Shown here piece after piece: positions 1-8,202 of a stretch of 29,990 nt of DNA. Location of the stretch: positions 1-29,990 of IMG/VR virus record IMGVR_UViG_3300030419_000617. One strand, 5' to 3'. The position numbers were made by a program, and so were the translations under genes. The notes beneath the pieces are model-generated. The model made no database searches, was not told the origin of the DNA, and worked only from the letters and a program-made list of their open reading frames with translations. Each line of letters starts with the position of its first letter. The first letter of the stretch is position 1. This DNA comes from a virus.

Positions 1-1327
1 CGTCTGAAGCACCCACTCTGCCATTTACATGCACATGTATGTTATTACCTACCATACGCCTACTTTGGGCATTAGAAAACACTCTAGCCCCTCTAGGTAA
101 ATTAACCAATTCCGGCCCTAATTCACCAACTAATGCTGTTCCACCCGAAGAAACACCTCCTTTAGCAAATCTATGTTTGATATTTACTAGTGGTAATTTA
201 TTGAGAATTTCAATTAGTGAATTTAGTAATCCAGCACCTAATCCCCATAATACTGTTCCTAATATACCTAAGAAAGCCTTTAGCCCATTCCAAACCATAG
301 ATGCCAAACCTTTAGCGAATTTCTTAAGGCCATTCCATAATCCGAACAAATCTCCTGTTAGTGCTGCTTTAATCATATCAAATAAGCCACGAATCATTTT
401 GATAAATCCGTCAAATGTCTTTGATAATAGACCAAACCTTTCTTCAAACGCTTTGAGTTTTTGACCTAGTTTCATATTCTTAACAAAGGCAACAATTAAT
501 GTAATTGCAGTAGCAATTATCAAGAAATAATACAATCCCTTCATAGCAAAAGATAACCCAACTTGGAAAAATCTTCCAACGACTTCTTTCATACTGTTTA
601 ATTTCTTTCGGAGAGGCTCACCCTTTCTCTCTCTGTAATCTCTATCTTTGATAAATCTCCATCTTTTAGCCCAAGTTTTCTTCTGCCTTCTATAGAACCA
701 TTTTGTATCTTGAGTTATCCAAGAACCTTCTCTTAGATTCCCACCTTTATCAGTCAATTCCCCTCTTCTGATATAACGCATGGCTCTACCGCCACCGAGA
801 AGTCCTTTTGCATGAATATCCATTGCTCCTTTAATCCCTGTAGCCGCATCACCATAGGTTGCTCTGACCTTTGCCTGTGCAGCCCGTTTTGCTGCTCCTT
901 TGCCCATTTTCTCAACATGGATATTTTCATCTAAAAATTGTTTATACAGTTGATATGGTTCACTTTTTTTGAACATGTCTTGTTGTTTTTTGCTCATACC
1001 CCATAATTTTTTAATTGAAAATGCGGCTCCTTCAGTCATTTTTTCGTATGATTTTCTTAATTGAGTATTTGCTTCTGCCGATTTGATTGCTGTTTTAGCG
1101 GCTTCAGTTTGATGGGTATTATACATGTGCATTATACCGCCAATCGCACGAATACGATTTTGCAACTTCCAAAGTCCTGAACCTGATAATATTCGACTAG
1201 CAATATTCCATGCTTTACTACCATCAGATAATTCACCAAAAGCAACGCCTAATCCTTCGGCTGAATCAGCAGCAAGTTGCATTGCCTTGCTCAAATCCAT
1301 TGTTGCTTCAAATGAATCCTTAGCCAT
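1..1327 (-). CDS. Tail tape measure protein, N-terminal 442 residues (cut by the left window edge)
   Basis: The frame opens with ATG at 1327-1325 after an AAGGTGAAATA ribosome-binding site and stays open to base 1, so the gene is 3'-truncated by the window. Tape measure proteins set tail length inside the tube and help DNA enter the cell. The first 250 or so residues are helical and basic, with many K/R and Q. A hydrophobic segment, YYFLIIATAITLIVAFV, lies at about residues 263-280. Further hydrophobic, glycine-rich helices follow (GLWNGLKKFAKGLASMVWNGLKAFLGI is the style of this part, quoted here in pieces: GLWNGLKKF, GLASMVWNGL, FLGILG). Near residues 395-420 comes the family's recurrent GGTALVGELGPELVNLPRG motif, then an NNIHVHVNG strand. 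The gene sits directly after the tail chaperone genes, its usual place. The preceding -1 frame stops in TAATG, overlapping this ATG by one base. Confidence 0.85.
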   Translation of the reverse strand, partial: MAKDSFEATMDLSKAMQLAADSAEGLGVAFGELSDGSKAWNIASRILSGSGLWKLQNRIRAIGGIMHMYNTHQTEAAKTAIKSAEANTQLRKSYEKMTEGAAFSIKKLWGMSKKQQDMFKKSEPYQLYKQFLDENIHVEKMGKGAAKRAAQAKVRATYGDAATGIKGAMDIHAKGLLGGGRAMRYIRRGELTDKGGNLREGSWITQDTKWFYRRQKKTWAKRWRFIKDRDYRERKGEPLRKKLNSMKEVVGRFFQVGLSFAMKGLYYFLIIATAITLIVAFVKNMKLGQKLKAFEERFGLLSKTFDGFIKMIRGLFDMIKAALTGDLFGLWNGLKKFAKGLASMVWNGLKAFLGILGTVLWGLGAGLLNSLIEILNKLPLVNIKHRFAKGGVSSGGTALVGELGPELVNLPRGARVFSNAQSRRMVGNNIHVHVNGRVGASD

Positions 1328-1548
1328 TATTTCACCTTATTTTTCTTAATTTCATTATCTATTTCTTTCTGTTTTTTATCTTCTACTTCGGCATGGACTT
1401 GTAGCATTTCTAACATCAAATTTAACGGAGTGTGTATAGCATCAGCAGGGTTAATGTGAAACACCAAACTGTAAGAATACAGTAAGACTCGGAAACCAAT
1501 ATGCGGCGGTACTTCTCCGCCATTTACTGCTTTACGAATTAACTTTCT
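1327..1548 (-). CDS. Tail assembly chaperone, -1 frame extension (T-like part of a G/GT pair)
   Basis: This frame has 73 sense codons from the re-read base 1548 to TAA at 1329-1327. Just upstream of the slippery site the same frame is closed by TGA at 1560-1558. It has no ATG until roughly its 46th codon and no ribosome-binding site of its own, so expression by -1 frameshifting from the upstream gene is the simplest explanation. The predicted product begins RKLIRKAVNGGEVPPHIGF and ends in a highly charged K/E helix. The fusion would be about 192 residues (119 shared plus 73). In lambda, gpGT bridges the tape measure and tail tube proteins during tail assembly. The TAA overlaps the tape measure ATG by one base. 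It could instead start independently at an internal TTG or ATG, but that would lose most of the open frame. Confidence 0.72.
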   Translation of the reverse strand, partial: RKLIRKAVNGGEVPPHIGFRVLLYSYSLVFHINPADAIHTPLNLMLEMLQVHAEVEDKKQKEIDNEIKKNKVK

Positions 1549-1904
1549 TTTCCCGTATCAACCTCCATCATATCTGAGAAGGGATTGGGTAATACTTCTT
1601 TCAATTGATTTCCTATATATGGATTCAACCTAAGAAGGTCTAGAGCCGACAAACTTGGCTCGGTCTTTTCTATGAATTCCTCTACCATGAACTTATACAT
1701 CTTATTCAAATCAAGGTCTAACTCCTGACTTTGTGTATCTACATTCAACACGGTAGACAAGGCTTGTTCCACTTGAAGCCAAGTGGGTTCCTTTATCCAT
1801 ACTTTCAATATTTCATCAGAATCAGGTTCTACCTTCAAATGATGGCATTCAGTTTCAACTGCAACGAACAGTTTATTCTTGTCACTAACTACTACTTCAT
1901 TCAT
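1539..1904 (-). CDS. Tail assembly chaperone (G-like, zero frame)
   Basis: This is a 121-residue acidic protein lying between the tail tube gene and the tape measure gene, the position of lambda gpG. I chose ATG at 1904-1902 because AGGTGG lies eight bases upstream; an in-frame GTG at 1916 would add four residues. No family motif is recognisable, as is usual for these fast-evolving chaperones. The protein is rich in D and E, with short helices such as LSALDLLRLNPYI and LWQ-type segments. The last codons read GAT ACG GGA AAA GAA AGT TAA and contain a canonical slippery heptamer. Function is inferred mainly from synteny plus the frameshift site. Confidence 0.75.
   Translation of the reverse strand: MNEVVVSDKNKLFVAVETECHHLKVEPDSDEILKVWIKEPTWLQVEQALSTVLNVDTQSQELDLDLNKMYKFMVEEFIEKTEPSLSALDLLRLNPYIGNQLKEVLPNPFSDMMEVDTGKES
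1548..1554 (-). promoter_or_regulatory. Programmed -1 ribosomal frameshift site, G GGA AAA
   Basis: On the minus strand the zero frame reads xxG GGA AAA, an exact X XXY YYZ heptamer with X=G and Y=Z=A. It sits three codons before the zero-frame TAA. Lambda's G/GT site is the close relative G GGA AAG. After slipping, translation continues for 73 codons to the edge of the tape measure gene. A small GC stem (GGCGG at 1521-1517 with CCGCC at 1509-1505, seven-base loop) lies 26 bases downstream. That is further than a typical stimulatory structure. Confidence 0.75.
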
Positions 1905-1920
1905 TTTATTTTCCACCTAC

Positions 1921-1951
1921 AAAAAAACCAACAAACATACATACTTGTTGG
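1921..1951 (-). terminator. Terminator-like hairpin with U tract after the tail tube gene
   Basis: On the minus strand CCAACAA (1951-1945) pairs perfectly with TTGTTGG (1934-1928) around a ten-base loop, followed at once by seven T (1927-1921). This is the form of an intrinsic terminator, and in archaea the oligo-T alone can stop transcription. The ribosome-binding site of the tail chaperone gene starts only a few bases further on, so there is no room for a new promoter after it. Chaperone and tape measure expression would therefore depend on read-through. It would act as an attenuator, giving much tail tube protein and less tape measure. Confidence 0.6.
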
Positions 1952-1996
1952 TGGAATATAACCAAAGACGCTTCCTACTTGAAAAACGCCTCCTAT

Positions 1997-3562
1997 CTAA
2001 TTTTGTGATGCTACTCCGCCGATTGTGACTATTCCCCACTTACCTGTGTAGGTAGTAGTTCCTAATGTTCTAGCCGTGATAGAAACTTCTACTTCTACTG
2101 GGCCTTTATCTTCGGGAAATGGAATAGTCACAGAGTTTATGAGATAATCTTGTAGAATCATACTAATTGATTCTGTTTCGCCACTAGTGGAAGAATCCTT
2201 TGAGAATGTTAATTGAATATCGCCTGAAGATTCATTGTCATTCCTCAATTCATCCCACACCTTTGAATCAGTAATCATCATTGTCAAAGACAATTCATAT
2301 GTTCTTTGAGCAGGTATGTGTGCAGAAGCAGTTTCCCTATTGTAATTACCAACAAATGTTTGCGGAGTTATGTTATTACTTATTGTCAAAGTACCATTCT
2401 TTATCCTACTAACGGTTTGACCGAATAGTTTGATTGCTCCACCTGAGTATAGGAATGGGTAGTTATCAGTAGCATTGCTGCTGTAGTTAGCCAAACCGCT
2501 TGATGCTGTCAATACTGCTGTTTCAGTTACATTATGCATTGGAGTGTATGCATCAGGCATATCGAAAACTCTCCTAGTGACTAAATCTAGAGAAGTTTTC
2601 AATTCTTGTCCTTCTTCAAAATTCAAGGTCATAGAATTAACTTGACAACCTGTGTAGATTTTTGAAAGCATATTCTCATTTGGACTTAGCGAATCCTTTG
2701 CTGTAGTGCCTGTTCTACCTGCCTTTGAATATAGAACTTCTAGAGAAAAGGATGGTAGCATATCCCCATTTGCTTCTCCAAATGTGTATGTGATTGGGGT
2801 TCCATCCCAAGCATGTAAGTCATCTCCAATATTAGAATCATCATGTCTGTATCTAGGAACATTACTAACATGCAATGGTGGATAGAAAACTCCTGTTTTT
2901 GCCCTAACCATAGTTTTAGCACTTTCATCTATGAAAAAGCCCTTGTGTGTAGCAATGTTGTTATCAGAAGTAGATGCTAAATCTGTCGTTCCATCACAAC
3001 CCGACATAGATGTTATTTCACCAAGAGCATAATACAGCCAAGAACCATTGTTCAAGGAAATATCCAAAGAACCACCACTTACGGTTTCTCTGCCTTTGAA
3101 CTGATAATCGAAGTTTCTTCCACCTGCGGCTGCCAAATTCAGTTGTTTCATTTCCACTTCAAGACTAGGTGGATTGAAAGAATTCACTAATCCTAGCCAA
3201 TTATCAGAAAGAATTGTTCCATAATTCGCATCTTTGAGTTTGCCGGGAACAGGCGCACCGAATGCTAGAATGGTAATATCAACAGAACCTGCCGGAGTTT
3301 GGCTAATGTCTTCATTAAATGTAATTGTATTCTTAGTGTTAGATTTGATTAGTAAATATTGCTCAGGAGTAGTATTGTTATCAGTTTCTATCTTAGCCAT
3401 ACAACCCTGATACAAGTCTTTAATCAATAGAAAATCATCATCTACAGCAGTTGCCAATGTTGCTACTGCTCCACTAACAGTACATTCATCAAGGAATATA
3501 TCACATTCAGGGGCCATTGTGACCATTGCACCTGCGCCAATAAATACTTCATTACTTACCAT
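1997..3562 (-). CDS. Major tail (tube) protein
   Basis: A 521-residue, mostly beta-strand protein with low charge and many T, S, G and N. It would form the stacked rings of the tail tube. Segments typical of long-tailed-phage tube proteins are seen: an N-terminal VFIGAGAMVTMAPE strand, VSGGSLDISLNNGSWLYYA near residues 160-180, LPSFSLEVLY near 270, FGQTVSRIKNGTLTISNN near 380, and a C-terminal VEVEVSITARTLG strand. At 521 residues it is longer than common tube proteins, so extra surface domains are likely. Start ATG at 3562 follows GAGGGGATTATCAA. It is followed by a terminator-like hairpin and then the tail chaperone and tape measure genes, the standard order, which supports the call more than any single motif. 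A baseplate or other tail protein is the alternative. Confidence 0.75.
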   Translation of the reverse strand: MVSNEVFIGAGAMVTMAPECDIFLDECTVSGAVATLATAVDDDFLLIKDLYQGCMAKIETDNNTTPEQYLLIKSNTKNTITFNEDISQTPAGSVDITILAFGAPVPGKLKDANYGTILSDNWLGLVNSFNPPSLEVEMKQLNLAAAGGRNFDYQFKGRETVSGGSLDISLNNGSWLYYALGEITSMSGCDGTTDLASTSDNNIATHKGFFIDESAKTMVRAKTGVFYPPLHVSNVPRYRHDDSNIGDDLHAWDGTPITYTFGEANGDMLPSFSLEVLYSKAGRTGTTAKDSLSPNENMLSKIYTGCQVNSMTLNFEEGQELKTSLDLVTRRVFDMPDAYTPMHNVTETAVLTASSGLANYSSNATDNYPFLYSGGAIKLFGQTVSRIKNGTLTISNNITPQTFVGNYNRETASAHIPAQRTYELSLTMMITDSKVWDELRNDNESSGDIQLTFSKDSSTSGETESISMILQDYLINSVTIPFPEDKGPVEVEVSITARTLGTTTYTGKWGIVTIGGVASQN

Positions 3563-3574
3563 TTGATAATCCCC

Positions 3575-4111
3575 TCAAGTGCTTCTCCCGAATCTTTTCA
3601 TTTCTACCGATAACTTGTAGCCCAATAATCGTTTGCCTCTATCATTAGCCTCGTTTCTACTAGTAAGCGTGATTAAATCAGCATTATCAGTATATGTTGT
3701 GCCGCCCTCAACGGTAGTTACAGTAGGGCGAAGAGAGTTGTTCTCAAGAATGTATCGTGCGATTCTATACAATGCTTGCAATCTATCCCTAGATTTAGTG
3801 TTGCTTGCAAAATCCCTACGATGTAATACTCTAATGTGTACTGTAAAGGTAAATGTCTCATTTCTAACAGCATAATCAATAGTAGGATAAGTAGTGCTAG
3901 AACTATCTTCATAGACAACAACTACAGATTGTGAGTCAATATCTACCCTTCTTCCTTCTTTTGGCTCAATAGAACGCACATCAATAAACTTAGGTGTAGC
4001 GTTGTTAGATGCTTCTATAACACCATCAGAAACTAATTGAGTACCTGCTGAAGCCCAGTTATCACTAAGTAGCCTAATCAAAAATGTGACTTCATCTAAA
4101 ATTACTACCAC
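3575..4111 (-). CDS. Probable tail terminator / tail completion protein
   Basis: A 178-residue protein with an N-terminal helix (EVTFLIRLLSDNW), a variable middle, and alternating strands and helices: VDIDSQSVVVVYED, FTFTVHIRVLHRRDF, then a helix RDRLQALYRIARYIL and a final strand LLGYKLSVEMKRFG. This alpha/beta arrangement and its place immediately before the tail tube gene match the gpU-like tail terminator family, which caps the finished tube and joins it to the head. GTG at 4111 is the start. It overlaps the TAG of the preceding small gene (TAGTG), so translation is probably coupled. The assignment rests on position and secondary-structure impression, not on a diagnostic motif. Confidence 0.5.
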   Translation of the reverse strand: MVVILDEVTFLIRLLSDNWASAGTQLVSDGVIEASNNATPKFIDVRSIEPKEGRRVDIDSQSVVVVYEDSSSTTYPTIDYAVRNETFTFTVHIRVLHRRDFASNTKSRDRLQALYRIARYILENNSLRPTVTTVEGGTTYTDNADLITLTSRNEANDRGKRLLGYKLSVEMKRFGRST

Positions 4112-4287
4112 TACAACACCTTTTCCTTGAATATTATGAGATACTGCTTTTCGTATTCCTTCAATGCTTCCATGTAAATAGCCTCATCTGACAAAGCAAA
4201 ATCTGCATAATCACTATCCATCAATAACTCATTTCTAGATTTCTGCAATTCTAGAATTTCCTTGAAAAGATTAGTTAGTTTCTGCAT
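4111..4287 (-). CDS. Small helical protein, 58 residues, unknown function
   Basis: A short gene that fills what would otherwise be a 180-base gap. ATG at 4287-4285 is preceded by CGTGATACT, a GTGAT ribosome-binding site at the same three-base spacing as other genes here. The product begins MQKLTNLFKEILELQKSRNE and ends IIFKEKVL. It is almost entirely predicted helix, with heptad-like spacing of L, I and F. Its stop overlaps the next gene's GTG start by one base (TAGTG). Its position between the head-tail adaptor and tail terminator genes suggests a small joining or chaperone-like protein, but nothing in the sequence proves this. Confidence 0.6.
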   Translation of the reverse strand: MQKLTNLFKEILELQKSRNELLMDSDYADFALSDEAIYMEALKEYEKQYLIIFKEKVL

Positions 4288-4291
4288 AGTA

Positions 4292-5398
4292 TCACGAAAT
4301 GAAATGAACGATATTTTGTTTACCTTTTAGTATTGCTTCTGACTCTTGTATCAGTATATCGTGTTTAGTTTTCAAATCAATGTTAGAGCCTGTTTCTGCA
4401 ATCAAAATCGAATTGTCATCATGTCGTATTACTTCTGCTGCAACTAATTTTGTAGCAGCCTCATGTATTGTTGCCGGAACTCTACTATCTCCCGCAACAT
4501 AAGTGACTCTAATTGAATGGTTTTCCATGTATGGATATTTCTTGAGGAAGAATATCTTTCCTTCATTGCCCAATACCCAATAGTCTCCCAATCTGCGTTG
4601 GTCTTGATTATCAGTAAATGCGGTAACAGTACCTATTGCAGCATTACTGTTATCTGTGTCTACCGAAGTTATCCCACATGCCGAGCCGTCTTCACCTAGA
4701 AGAAGGGAAGATATTACCACAGTATCTCCGGCTTCACTATCTGTTGTAGCATAAAAGAAATCTGAAATGTTTACAGCCGTATTTCCATTTGCGGTCACAG
4801 ATTTTGCTTCTGTTTCTCCTGTGAATTTAGCAGTCTTCATTGGGAATACTTCATTGATAGCATCTACAACTTGACTAGCAGTAGTTTTAGGCCCATATGT
4901 ATCATAGAAATGTACCCCTTCCACTAAATCAAATACATATGCCCCTACAGTTAATCTGATTCTCCAAGATACTGAACTAGATGTAGATGATGATGGCATC
5001 TTTATTTTGGCTGTAGCAGAAGCCAAATCCACATATTCATTTCCCTGCCAAACTTCTAATCTTACAATCTTCTGAATTTTTGGTAGTTCTAGTTGAACAA
5101 ATCCTACATAGTCTCTCCACTTTCTTATTGGATATGCACCTTGAACCCATCCTTCAAAGGAATAGTATTCATCCTTGTGTATGATTGGTCTGAAAGATTG
5201 TTTGATAGTATCGTCTATTCTTTCTTCAACTCTTTTGATTATTTTTCCTATTTCTGCAATAGTAGGAGTTGTACTACTACTGAAAGCAGATATTTGTAAT
5301 AGATTTGAAACATCTGTATGTGTTGTATAATATCCATTACCACTATTGTAATTTACATTAATGTTTGTGAAATCACTAGGAGAGGATGCCTTTGGCAT
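4292..5398 (-). CDS. Probable head-tail connector (adaptor) protein
   Basis: A 368-residue protein. Residues about 40-75 (PTIAEIGKIIKRVEERID and following) form a helix like those at the start of gp6/gp15-type adaptors. The middle has beta-rich, S/T-rich stretches, including an inserted domain (about 150-280) reminiscent of a decorated beta sandwich. The C-terminal part has IRVTYVAGDSRVPATIHEA then KLVAAEVIRHDD, a pattern of strand plus helix (v.vtY..G....P..i..A...l.a) common in phage head-tail connector proteins. Start ATG at 5398 follows GGTGGCCTAATC, which overlaps the stop of the 927-residue gene. Its position after the capsid genes and before tail genes fits. The exact connector class cannot be settled by eye. 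Confidence 0.6.
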   Translation of the reverse strand: MPKASSPSDFTNINVNYNSGNGYYTTHTDVSNLLQISAFSSSTTPTIAEIGKIIKRVEERIDDTIKQSFRPIIHKDEYYSFEGWVQGAYPIRKWRDYVGFVQLELPKIQKIVRLEVWQGNEYVDLASATAKIKMPSSSTSSSVSWRIRLTVGAYVFDLVEGVHFYDTYGPKTTASQVVDAINEVFPMKTAKFTGETEAKSVTANGNTAVNISDFFYATTDSEAGDTVVISSLLLGEDGSACGITSVDTDNSNAAIGTVTAFTDNQDQRRLGDYWVLGNEGKIFFLKKYPYMENHSIRVTYVAGDSRVPATIHEAATKLVAAEVIRHDDNSILIAETGSNIDLKTKHDILIQESEAILKGKQNIVHFIS

Positions 5399-5400
5399 GA

Positions 5401-8184
5401 TTAGGCCACCATGCTACGCATTCGATTGAATTCCCTTATTACTCTTTTCAATGTATTCATATCTTTCTTTGGAATGTCCTTACTGGCTGCGCCCCTAATT
5501 CTTCTTTCACTAAATCTACCTGTTTTGAATTTAGTTCCACCCTTGACACCATATGTTCTAGTATCTATTCTTAGCCTGTCATTTCTGTTTGTTCCCTTTC
5601 TAGCGATTATTGGTAAATGAATCCCTCCACCTACCTTATCACCTTCTTCTCTAATTTTACCTTTCCAAGAAGTTTCTCTTAGTTCAGTTTCTACTGATTC
5701 GTTAAATTCCTCATAATCAGGGTCTAATATTTTGCTTGTGCTTTTTCCTTTAATGTAATTAAGCCATAGTGAAATAAAATCAACTTTCAAATCTAATCTT
5801 TTGTATTTGAAGGTACTCTGACTAAGTATTTTTCCTAATCCACCTTTTGCACCATCATACCATCTTTCTCCATGCCCTTCTATATCTCTATGAATATCAC
5901 TCATACTGCCTCCTTGAAAAAGAATCAGTAATTTTCCAAGTATTTCCCTTTGTTCAGATTTTGGTATATCCTTAGAATCCTCTATCAATTTACTATTCCA
6001 ATCTCTAGATTCATTTCTTATTTGTTGAAATCTCTTTTCACCATTAGGAAGTTTCGGAACTTCAGCAAGCCGTACTGCTAATTCTCCTTGAGCAGCCAAT
6101 CTTTCTTTTCGGTCAATTTCTTCTTGTGTAGGTTTGCGTGTTTGAGGAAAACGAGATTTTTCAATATCTTCTTTGGGAGCAGGTGGTAAATCAGGATGCG
6201 CCAATAACCAATCTTCATCTCCATAATTCTTAGTTTTAGGTAATGCGGGTAATGGTGTCTCTGGATTTGCTGCTTCTTCTTTGAATTTTTGATTCTTAGA
6301 ATCTTTCATATCGAACCATAAATTAGGTATTACTTCGCCAGTTATAATTTCTGAACCTATAAATTCCTCTTCATGATACCCTTTTTCCCAATCATCACCA
6401 TACCATGAATTCAATACATTCAAATCTGTTTGAGCCTTTCCAATTAATACAGAAATTCTATCAAGAACTTCTTTCTTGTCTTCTGTATTCTTGAATAATT
6501 TAATTACGATTTCTTCACCAATTAAATCTGATATTTCTTGTAATATCTTACTGAATGCTATTACTTGTGTTTGCAAAATTTCTATTGCGTCTTCATATTC
6601 TTCAGAAGATTCAGGACTAATACTATCTCCTAATGCTCTTTCCAAATCATCTACAGTATCATACTCATACTTTACTAGCGTAATATTTACATCACCAACG
6701 GTTAGAAAATTGTTTTCAGGAGTTATGGCATCAAGCACCAATTCTTTCAATTCAGATTTTCTTTGGTCTTGAATAGATTTCATAATCCATTCTTTCATTG
6801 ACTTTTCATCAAATTGAATTTCTGTAATAGCATCATGAACTTCTTCTAAATCATCATATGTATGAGTTGCATCCCAATCGTCTACAGTATAACTTTCTTT
6901 ACCCTTCTTATTCTGTTTAGGAGTTATCTTCAATACATGTTTTATGTTTGCCTGTTTTGTTGGCTTGAATATTGCCTTTGCTATTTCTATGGCTTTGAGC
7001 ATTTTTTCTTCTAAGTTTTCTGGATTATCAGAAATGAATTCATCACTTGTTGTTTCTCCTGAAGTTTCATATTCATCATCTTCACCATACTGTTCTAAAT
7101 CTTCCTCTATTTCCTTAGCATGTTCTTCTTTCCAATCTTCAAAGGCTTCTTCATACCATCTATCATGTGCTTTATTCCATTCAGGATTTTCCACTTCATT
7201 GCCATCCTCATCTTCAATAAATCTATCTAAATCAGATTCTTCTTCAAAAGCATCTTCACTATATGTACTGCCTTCTTCATCTTCAAATTGACTTCTTAAT
7301 TGCTGTTCCTTTTCTTGTTCTACTATATCTCTTCTAAAGGCATAATCATCAATTTTTTCATCTTTAGGTTTATCACTATCTGAATCAACATCAGCAACTT
7401 CTGAAATCCCAAATTGAAAATTTCCAGTAAATCTTCTACCTGTTTTTTGCTTTCCGGTTTTCTTATCCATTATCGGTTTACCATCTCTATCAGTAAGAGG
7501 TACATCGTCTTCAAATCCGTCTATATCTCCAAAACCATATTCCTTGAATAACTTACCAAAATACTTCTCTGTATCTATGGATATTTTTATTTCATCATCT
7601 TCTTGAGTTATTTGAATATACTTCTCAAGTACATCAGGGAATAAAACAGGTTTATTTGAATCAATCGCATTCATTAATTCATTATCAGTTCTTTTCCTCT
7701 TACCTTCTCCTTCTTCATATTTATACCCTAAAATTTTATTCAAATTAGATTCAATATTTCCTAATGTGTATCCTTCTTCATCTAGTTTTCTTTCTATCGG
7801 CACAGATAGAAGTTTCTTGTCTTTCAGGTATTTATCCTGAATTAAAATTCTAATTAGATACATCAATTCTTGTTCTTCAATTTTATCTAGGAACTTCTTA
7901 AGGTAATAATCGTAGACACCTTCATTGAAGGTACTAGACCTTTCTTTTTTAGGAGGAAAATCGGAATCTTCTAACTGTAATAACTCAGGCATTTGCTTTC
8001 TTACATTATCCATCTTAGACTCAGAATCCATATCATGAAATGGGTATGCAATCATTTGCATGAAAAACGGATTACTTGTTAATTCTTCAAATGATTTTCT
8101 AATATCACTAGGAAGTAAAGTAACAGAATAATTTAATCCAGCAATTTCATTACTAGAAATTTTCTGCTTTCGCGCTCTCACCAT
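5401..8184 (-). CDS. Large acidic protein of the head-tail region, 927 residues, unknown function
   Basis: I do not recognise a family. The N-terminus is basic (MVRARKQKISSN), followed by mixed helices. About residues 255-400 form a strongly acidic, low-complexity stretch dense in E and D. Long charged helices follow to about residue 620, then a P/K-rich linker (about 630-690). The last 120 residues turn basic, with glycine and arginine (VKGGTKFKTGRFSERRIRGA) and a final helix. There are no membrane segments, cysteine clusters or P-loop. ATG at 8184 has a very strong GGAGGGGG upstream, suggesting high translation. It lies between small virion-type genes and the head-tail connector gene, so a structural or packaged role is plausible. 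A basic tail on an acidic body could contact DNA or capsid. Confidence 0.6.
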   Translation of the reverse strand: MVRARKQKISSNEIAGLNYSVTLLPSDIRKSFEELTSNPFFMQMIAYPFHDMDSESKMDNVRKQMPELLQLEDSDFPPKKERSSTFNEGVYDYYLKKFLDKIEEQELMYLIRILIQDKYLKDKKLLSVPIERKLDEEGYTLGNIESNLNKILGYKYEEGEGKRKRTDNELMNAIDSNKPVLFPDVLEKYIQITQEDDEIKISIDTEKYFGKLFKEYGFGDIDGFEDDVPLTDRDGKPIMDKKTGKQKTGRRFTGNFQFGISEVADVDSDSDKPKDEKIDDYAFRRDIVEQEKEQQLRSQFEDEEGSTYSEDAFEEESDLDRFIEDEDGNEVENPEWNKAHDRWYEEAFEDWKEEHAKEIEEDLEQYGEDDEYETSGETTSDEFISDNPENLEEKMLKAIEIAKAIFKPTKQANIKHVLKITPKQNKKGKESYTVDDWDATHTYDDLEEVHDAITEIQFDEKSMKEWIMKSIQDQRKSELKELVLDAITPENNFLTVGDVNITLVKYEYDTVDDLERALGDSISPESSEEYEDAIEILQTQVIAFSKILQEISDLIGEEIVIKLFKNTEDKKEVLDRISVLIGKAQTDLNVLNSWYGDDWEKGYHEEEFIGSEIITGEVIPNLWFDMKDSKNQKFKEEAANPETPLPALPKTKNYGDEDWLLAHPDLPPAPKEDIEKSRFPQTRKPTQEEIDRKERLAAQGELAVRLAEVPKLPNGEKRFQQIRNESRDWNSKLIEDSKDIPKSEQREILGKLLILFQGGSMSDIHRDIEGHGERWYDGAKGGLGKILSQSTFKYKRLDLKVDFISLWLNYIKGKSTSKILDPDYEEFNESVETELRETSWKGKIREEGDKVGGGIHLPIIARKGTNRNDRLRIDTRTYGVKGGTKFKTGRFSERRIRGAASKDIPKKDMNTLKRVIREFNRMRSMVA

Positions 8185-8202
8185 ACACTAATACCCCCTC
8201 CT

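Noticed and set aside
39-464. Plus-strand frames of 60-160 codons throughout the window (for example 39-464, 20978-21463, 27765-28247)
   Set aside because: They lie opposite clear minus-strand genes, lack ribosome-binding sites and have low-complexity S/F/L-rich translations typical of antisense shadows.
1505-1521. GGCGG/CCGCC stem as frameshift stimulator
   Set aside because: At 26 bases from the slippery site it is too far for a typical stimulator and only five pairs long, so I mention it but do not call it a feature.
1952-1962. TATA-like TTATATT on the minus strand before the tail chaperone gene
   Set aside because: A start about 25 bases downstream would fall within the terminator hairpin, and in AT-rich DNA such a match is expected by chance.
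2740-2928. Minus-strand frame inside the tail tube gene
   Set aside because: It overlaps the tube gene fully in another frame, with no ribosome-binding site and no coding character.
3718-3921. Minus-strand frame inside the tail terminator-like gene
   Set aside because: Fully inside the annotated gene in another frame; it looks like a shadow.
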